From NCBI GenBank assembly GCA_031261365.1, contig JAISJY010000183.1:1-9703 (forward strand): DNA of 9,703 bases, given 5' to 3'. The notes under the pieces were generated by a model. It was given only the letters and a program-made list of their open reading frames with translations. It ran no database searches and was not told the origin of the DNA. The position numbers and the translations under genes were made by a program. Below, in pieces: positions 6,124-9,703 of this stretch (its first letter is position 1; each line of letters opens with the position of its first letter). Source of the DNA: Caryophanales bacterium (lineage in GTDB: Bacteria; Bacillota_I; Bacilli_A; RFN20; JAISJY01).

Positions 6124-6666
6124 ATGGATTTAAAAGGATCAAAAACAGAACAAAATTTATTAGTTGCCTTAGCAGGTGAGGCTCAAGCCCGTATTAAATA
6201 TGAGTGGTTTGCTTCAAAGGCTAAAAAAGAAGGTTATGAACAAATTGCAGAGATTTTTATGGAGACATCTGGAAACGAAAAAGAACATGCAGAATTATGG
6301 GCTAAAGAGTTAGGGCTTATTTCAACTGAAACAAAAGTAAACTTACTTCATGCTGCTGAAGGTGAGAATTATGAATGGACAGATATGTATGCAGGGTTTG
6401 CTAAAACAGCCCGTGAAGAAGGATTTTTAGCATTAGCTACTAAGTTTGAATTGGTGGCTAAAATAGAAAAGACTCATGAGGAAAGATATAGAAAATTAGC
6501 TAGTAATATTGAAACTGCTGAAGTTTTTAAAAGGTTAGATATTAAAGTTTGGAAATGTCGGAATTGTGGTCATTTAATTATTGGAGTTAATGCTCCTCAA
6601 TTATGTCCGGTTTGCTTACATCCTCAAGCTTATTTTGAAATAGATACCCGCGAAACTGCTTATTAG
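6124..6666 (+). CDS. rbr: rubrerythrin
   Basis: A 180-residue cytoplasmic peroxide-reducing di-iron protein of anaerobes, which removes H2O2 using electrons from a rubredoxin-like centre. The N-terminal ferritin-like four-helix domain shows the expected iron ligands: Glu19, Glu52, His55 (NEKEH), Glu81 and Glu84 (GENYEWT), Glu115 and His118 (EKTH). The C-terminal rubredoxin-like domain has Cys145/Cys148 (CRNC) and Cys161/Cys164 (CPVC) for a single iron. Length and domain order are those of classical rubrerythrin. AAGGAGG (6113-6119) lies four bases before the ATG. With a probable promoter and a terminator of its own, it looks monocistronic. It implies an anaerobic or oxygen-sensitive lifestyle with a need for peroxide defence. 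Confidence 0.96.
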   Translation: MDLKGSKTEQNLLVALAGEAQARIKYEWFASKAKKEGYEQIAEIFMETSGNEKEHAELWAKELGLISTETKVNLLHAAEGENYEWTDMYAGFAKTAREEGFLALATKFELVAKIEKTHEERYRKLASNIETAEVFKRLDIKVWKCRNCGHLIIGVNAPQLCPVCLHPQAYFEIDTRETAY

Positions 6667-6674
6667 AAAAGAGA

Positions 6675-6704
6675 AAAGAAATCTGAAATATGGTTTCTTT
6701 TTTT
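6675..6704 (+). terminator. intrinsic terminator after rubrerythrin
   Basis: AAAGAAATC (6675-6683) pairs with GGTTTCTTT (6692-6700), with one T-G wobble, around an 8-base loop. The T run continues to 6704. It lies nine bases after the rubrerythrin stop codon. Confidence 0.75.
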
Positions 6705-6730
6705 GTTGTCTATTAAATAAATAAAAATTA

Positions 6731-6760
6731 TTTACACTTTTTAAGTATATTATGTATAAT
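6731..6760 (+). promoter_or_regulatory. sigma-A-type promoter of the rimP-nusA-infB operon
   Basis: TTTACA (6731-6736) and a perfect TATAAT (6755-6760) are separated by 18 bases. Transcription would begin near 6767, leaving a leader of about 50 bases that starts just before the hairpin at 6772. Confidence 0.75.
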
Positions 6761-6771
6761 ATTAAGTGTTA

Positions 6772-6789
6772 AGCAGGTTTATTCCTGCT
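6772..6789 (+). promoter_or_regulatory. leader hairpin upstream of rimP
   Basis: AGCAGG (6772-6777) and CCTGCT (6784-6789) form a perfect 6-bp GC-containing stem with a 6-base loop, followed by the T-rich ATTTGTTTT. It sits in the 5' leader between the promoter and the rimP ribosome binding site. Leader hairpins or attenuators before rimP-nusA operons are known in other bacteria, where NusA can act on its own operon. This one could be a weak attenuator or an mRNA stabiliser. Confidence 0.6.
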
Positions 6790-6815
6790 ATTTGTTTTAT
6801 AAGGGAGCGAATTAG

Positions 6816-7274
6816 GTGCAAGAACTTGAAGAAAAAATAAGAAATCTATTATTAAAAGAGGAGATACTTCTCCATTCTTTAAAGTACTTTAAAAGAGATG
6901 GGCAATATATCTTAGAAGTTTTAATTGAAAGAGAAGATTTTTCCATGGATTTAGATACTTTAAGCGAGGTAAGTCATAAGATTAGTGATTTATTAGATGA
7001 GAATGATGAGTTTAAAGAACCTTATTATTTAGAAGTATCATCTACAGGAGCCGAAAGAGAATTAGTTACTTTAAATGATTATCAAAAAGTAATTGGTAAG
7101 TATATTCATTTAGAGTTTAAAGAGAAGGTAAATAATTTAGAGGCAATTAATGGAGAATTAATAAAGATAGAAAATGAAGTTTTTGAAATTACCTTTAGAA
7201 ATAAAACAAGAAAAGAAAAATTGGTAATTGATTATAAAAATATAAAGAAAGGGAATTTAGCAATTAAGTTTTAG
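6816..7274 (+). CDS. rimP: ribosome maturation factor RimP
   Basis: A 152-residue cytoplasmic factor for assembly of the 30S ribosomal subunit and 16S rRNA maturation. The N-terminal domain ends in the family signature YYLEVSSTGAERELV (usually VSSPG-x-x-R-P-L), preceded by the typical EVSHKISDLLDE helix. The C-terminal half is the beta-rich Sm-like domain beginning near QKVIGKYIHLEFK. The start is GTG, supported by AAGGGAG (6801-6807) eight bases upstream. It is the first gene of the operon and is followed by nusA after ten bases. The Pro-to-Thr change in the signature is minor. Confidence 0.93.
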   Translation: MQELEEKIRNLLLKEEILLHSLKYFKRDGQYILEVLIEREDFSMDLDTLSEVSHKISDLLDENDEFKEPYYLEVSSTGAERELVTLNDYQKVIGKYIHLEFKEKVNNLEAINGELIKIENEVFEITFRNKTRKEKLVIDYKNIKKGNLAIKF

Positions 7275-7284
7275 GGAGAAAGTT

Positions 7285-8943
7285 ATGGCAACAAGAAAAA
7301 AACAAAAAGAATTAGGCTCATTTTTTGATTATTTGAGGCTAGTTTCAAAGGATGAAAAGGTTGATTATGAAAGGACATTAGGAATCGCGAAGGAAGCTTT
7401 TGAAAGTGCTTACCGCAAGGTTAATGAGTTAGGCAATGAGGTTGTCGCGAATATTGATGAAGAAAATGATTCAATTACTTTTGACTGTTCTTATTTAGTT
7501 ATGGAAGATGATGATTTTGGTGATGATGCTAAAGAGTTTCCATTGAGTGAAGTTTTAGAAATAGATCCTTCTTTGAAGGCTGGAGATTATTATCATGAGT
7601 ATCATAATTTAAATGAATATACTAAATCTGATATCTTTAGTAGACAATTTGAAATTATCTTTCAACAAAGATTAAAAGAAATTAAAAAGGATGTTTTACT
7701 TGATAAGTATAGAAATATTGTTGGAACCGTTATTAGAGGAAAAGTTATTAGAGTTGAATATCAAGATTATGAAAAACCTGAAGGAAGATTTGAGAAACGC
7801 ATTAAGTTTGTAGAAATTAGAATTGATGATACTACGGCTAATTTAAGAGGTATTCAATGTTTACCAAGTGATAAGTTCCATGAAGGAGAAGAAATAAGTG
7901 TTTTTGTTAAAGGTTTTTCAGGTTCTGCTAAGTCTTTCTCTTTATTTGATATTTCAAGAACTGACCCTGATTTTGTCCGCTACTACTTTAATGATATAAT
8001 TCCAGAAGTCAAAACAGGTAAGGTTATTATTAAAGCAATTTCCAGAGTGCCAGATGTTTTAACTAAGGTAGCTGTTTATTCTGATGACCCTTATATTGAC
8101 CCTTATGTTGCTTGTATTGGAGTTAATTCTGAAAGAGTAAAATCTATTCAAAAGAGATTAATTCATGGAGGAGATACTAATAAGGAAGAAAAGATTCAAG
8201 TTATTAGATGGAAAGAAAATATTGAAGAGTTCTTTTTTGAAGCTTTACAACCTGCTAGTATTTTAGGAATAAATATTGATTATCTTAATAAGATACCTTC
8301 AGTCCAAGTTTATAATAATGAATCTTTTGTTTATGGTTCTAAAAAGTCTAATGTTAAAACAGCAAAAGAGTTATTAGGTTTTGGAGATGACTGGGCTGAT
8401 ATTCAAGTTTTTGATTCTGCTAAAACTTCAACTCAAATTCAATTTAAAACTTTAGAACAAGTTAAAACTGAAGCTTCAAAAGTTCGTAAAACAAATGAAA
8501 TTGTTGAAGAAGATATTCCTAATTTAAGTGAGTTCTTAAATGTTGAAGAAACTATTGTGGAAGAAGAAGTAGAGGTTATTGAACCTGTTGTTGTTGAGGA
8601 AGAGAAACCTATTATTGAAGTAAAAGAAGAGGTTATTGTTCAACCAAAAGTGGAAGGTCCTAATATTTATGAACCTATTAATAATAGACCAGGCAGAAGT
8701 GAAGAAGAAGTTAATGCTGAATTAGCTAGATTAAAAGCTGAAAAAGAAACTAGAAAGAAAGAAGAAGAAGAAAGAAAAGCTAAAAAGATAGCTGAAGATA
8801 ATGCTAGAAGACAAGCAGCGGCTGAGGTTTTAGCTAGGAAGAAAGCTGAGGAAGAAGAGAATATTGTTGATGAAGAAGAGGCTTTAGAAGATATTGAAGA
8901 AGAGGAAATAGAAGAAGATGAATACGAGGAACTTTACGAGTAA
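7285..8943 (+). CDS. nusA: transcription elongation/termination factor NusA with long acidic C-terminal tail
   Basis: A 552-residue RNA polymerase-associated factor controlling pausing, termination and antitermination. Order: N-terminal polymerase-binding domain (about 1-145), S1 domain (about 147-226, starting GTVIRGKV), KH1 (about 235-315, with YSDDPYIDPYVACIGV and IRWKENIEEFF), KH2 (about 318-380), then a tail of about 165 residues. The tail is rich in Glu and Val, then has a charged Glu/Lys/Arg/Ala stretch likely to form a long helix, and ends in a strongly acidic segment. B. subtilis NusA is 371 residues; long C-terminal extensions are known in Mycoplasma NusA. Both KH GXXG loops are altered: GVNS (279-282) and GSKK (351-354). 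AGGGAG (7273-7278) lies six bases before ATG. The 3' end overlaps ylxR by 26 bases. Confidence 0.95.
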   Translation: MATRKKQKELGSFFDYLRLVSKDEKVDYERTLGIAKEAFESAYRKVNELGNEVVANIDEENDSITFDCSYLVMEDDDFGDDAKEFPLSEVLEIDPSLKAGDYYHEYHNLNEYTKSDIFSRQFEIIFQQRLKEIKKDVLLDKYRNIVGTVIRGKVIRVEYQDYEKPEGRFEKRIKFVEIRIDDTTANLRGIQCLPSDKFHEGEEISVFVKGFSGSAKSFSLFDISRTDPDFVRYYFNDIIPEVKTGKVIIKAISRVPDVLTKVAVYSDDPYIDPYVACIGVNSERVKSIQKRLIHGGDTNKEEKIQVIRWKENIEEFFFEALQPASILGINIDYLNKIPSVQVYNNESFVYGSKKSNVKTAKELLGFGDDWADIQVFDSAKTSTQIQFKTLEQVKTEASKVRKTNEIVEEDIPNLSEFLNVEETIVEEEVEVIEPVVVEEEKPIIEVKEEVIVQPKVEGPNIYEPINNRPGRSEEEVNAELARLKAEKETRKKEEEERKAKKIAEDNARRQAAAEVLARKKAEEEENIVDEEEALEDIEEEEIEEDEYEELYE

Positions 8944-9190
8944 AGAACCTTTAAGAAGATGTCTAGGTTTAGCTAAGTCTTTTCCTAAGAAGGACTTAAT
9001 TAGACTTGTTAAAATCAGCGATAAAATCGTGATAGATTTGAGTGGTAAAATGAAAGGAAGAGGAGCATATTTATCAAAGAATATAGTTGCCTTACAAAAT
9101 ATTATCAAAAGGAAGAGTTTAGAAAAAGAGTTTAAAGTTAGTGTTGATTTAACACTATATATGGAGTTAGAGGCACTAATTAATGGATAA
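8918..9190 (+). CDS. ylxR: YlxR/RnpM-family RNA-binding protein
   Basis: A 90-residue small basic protein. It has the family pattern of an N-terminal PLRRC, then PKKDLIRLVK and the conserved GKMKGRGAYLSKN segment, which forms the putative RNA-binding face. In B. subtilis the homologue, renamed RnpM, binds RNase P RNA and modulates RNase P. The ATG lies inside nusA, overlapping by 26 bases in another frame, with only a weak GAGGA-like site upstream, so translation is probably coupled to the end of nusA. The order nusA-ylxR-ylxQ-infB is the standard Firmicute arrangement and confirms the identification. Confidence 0.92.
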   Translation: MNTRNFTSKEPLRRCLGLAKSFPKKDLIRLVKISDKIVIDLSGKMKGRGAYLSKNIVALQNIIKRKSLEKEFKVSVDLTLYMELEALING

Positions 9191-9503
9191 AATATTAAGT
9201 TTCTTAGGTTTATTAGCTAAGGCAGGAGAAATAGTATATGGAGAGGTTTTACTTAATAGTATTAAAAGTAAAAAAGTATATTTGGTTATCTCGGCTCTAG
9301 ACACTGGTAAAAGTAATAAAAAGAAATATCAAGATAAATCAAAGTTTTATGAAATTGATTTTTATGAATATTCAACTAAGGAACATTTATCAAAGGCAGT
9401 AGGCAAAGAAAATTGTTCTGTCTTAGGATTAAAAAGTAAAAATGGTAGTGCTAAATTAAAAGCATTATTCAAGGAGGTTAATGATGAAAAACAACAATTA
9501 TAA
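9183..9503 (+). CDS. ylxQ: L7Ae/L30e-like RNA-binding protein YlxQ
   Basis: A 106-residue member of the L7Ae/L30e/S12e/Gadd45 fold, which binds kink-turn RNAs. The N-terminal LSFLGLLAKAGEIVYGE and the following KKVYLVISALDTGKSNKKKY match the core of YlxQ (also called RplGA). The C-terminal part STKEHLSKAVGKENCSVLGLK corresponds to the helix and strand that close the fold. Its exact cellular role is not settled in the family; a ribosome or RNA-processing role is assumed from the operon. It overlaps ylxR by 8 bases and infB by 20 bases, so the three are likely translated in a coupled manner. Confidence 0.9.
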   Translation: MDKILSFLGLLAKAGEIVYGEVLLNSIKSKKVYLVISALDTGKSNKKKYQDKSKFYEIDFYEYSTKEHLSKAVGKENCSVLGLKSKNGSAKLKALFKEVNDEKQQL

Positions 9504-9703
9504 GAAGCCATATAAGCCGGTTTATACCCCTAAACCTGTTAATAATGTCAAAGAGTTTATTTATTCTGATGATGTATCTTTACAAGATTTAGCAAAAAGT
9601 ATTCAAAGGTCAGTTTCTGAAATATCAAAAGTATTATTTGTTAAAGGGCAAATGTTTAAGCCGACTGATATTTTAAGTGATGAAGCAATTTTAGATATTT
9701 GTT
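9484..9703 (+). CDS. infB: translation initiation factor IF-2, 3' end cut by window
   Basis: The first 73 codons of infB are visible. IF-2 is the GTPase that brings initiator tRNA to the 30S subunit. The start MKNNNYKKPYKPVY is a short basic leader, followed by the IF2-N module VSLQDLAKSIQRSVSEISKVLFVKGQMFKPTDIL, a match to the family helix bundle. AAGGAGG (9471-9477) is six bases before the ATG at 9484. An adjacent in-frame ATG at 9481 is possible but only three bases from the site. The gene begins inside ylxQ, overlapping its last 20 bases. The GTPase domain lies beyond the window. Confidence 0.95.
   Translation, partial: MKNNNYKKPYKPVYTPKPVNNVKEFIYSDDVSLQDLAKSIQRSVSEISKVLFVKGQMFKPTDILSDEAILDIC

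Noticed and set aside
8884..9108. Antisense open frame opposite the nusA end and ylxR
   Set aside because: It is opposite two real genes; its hydrophobic Phe/Leu-rich end is just the complement of the Glu/Lys codons of the NusA tail.

Overview
The window is AT-rich (roughly 30% GC by eye) and every gene lies on the + strand. It looks like a low-GC Firmicute of the Bacilli/Mollicutes side (RF39-, Izemoplasma- or Acholeplasma-like). This rests on the AT-biased codons, the rimP-nusA-ylxR-ylxQ-infB operon order, a NusA with a Mycoplasma-style long acidic tail, and a BspA-like leucine-rich repeat lipoprotein. TGA acts as a stop (it ends arsR and the metal ATPase gene) and tryptophan is TGG, so the standard bacterial code applies and Mycoplasma/Spiroplasma-type table 4 does not. 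The species cannot be named from this sequence.

Layout. (1) 1-1597: phosphoglycerate mutase gpmI, lacking only a few 5' codons. (2) 1606-4850: a metal-homeostasis operon with a clear promoter and an ArsR/SmtB-type operator, then arsR, a P1B-type Zn/Cd-exporting ATPase and a ZIP-family transporter, joined by ATGA overlaps. The sensor keeps all four residues of the SmtB/CzrA alpha-5 zinc site, and the ATPase keeps the Lys/Asp pair of the zinc/cadmium/lead subgroup. The operon therefore reads as zinc-responsive, with the puzzle that a classical exporter and a usually importing ZIP protein share one transcript. (3) 4851-5106: an intergenic region with a strong ribosome binding site, a start codon, a run of exactly ten G, a short leader reading frame and a perfect intrinsic terminator lying directly against the ribosome binding site of the next gene. 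(4) 5107-5985: a surface lipoprotein with a Listeria-Bacteroides-type repeat and tandem 23-residue BspA leucine-rich repeats. (5) 6124-6666: rubrerythrin with its own terminator. (6) 6731-9703: the conserved transcription/translation operon rimP-nusA-ylxR-ylxQ-infB (infB cut by the window end), with a leader hairpin before rimP and overlapping genes.

The most unusual part is the G-tract leader before the lipoprotein gene. With ten G the leader frame stops early. With eleven G it would run on and stop exactly at the end of the terminator's 5' arm, so a translating ribosome would cover that arm. No room for a promoter exists between the terminator and the lipoprotein ribosome binding site. This suggests a phase-variable transcription attenuator controlling a surface protein. 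It is an inference, and the alternatives (sequencing artefact, gene remnant, terminator of the upstream operon) are given below.
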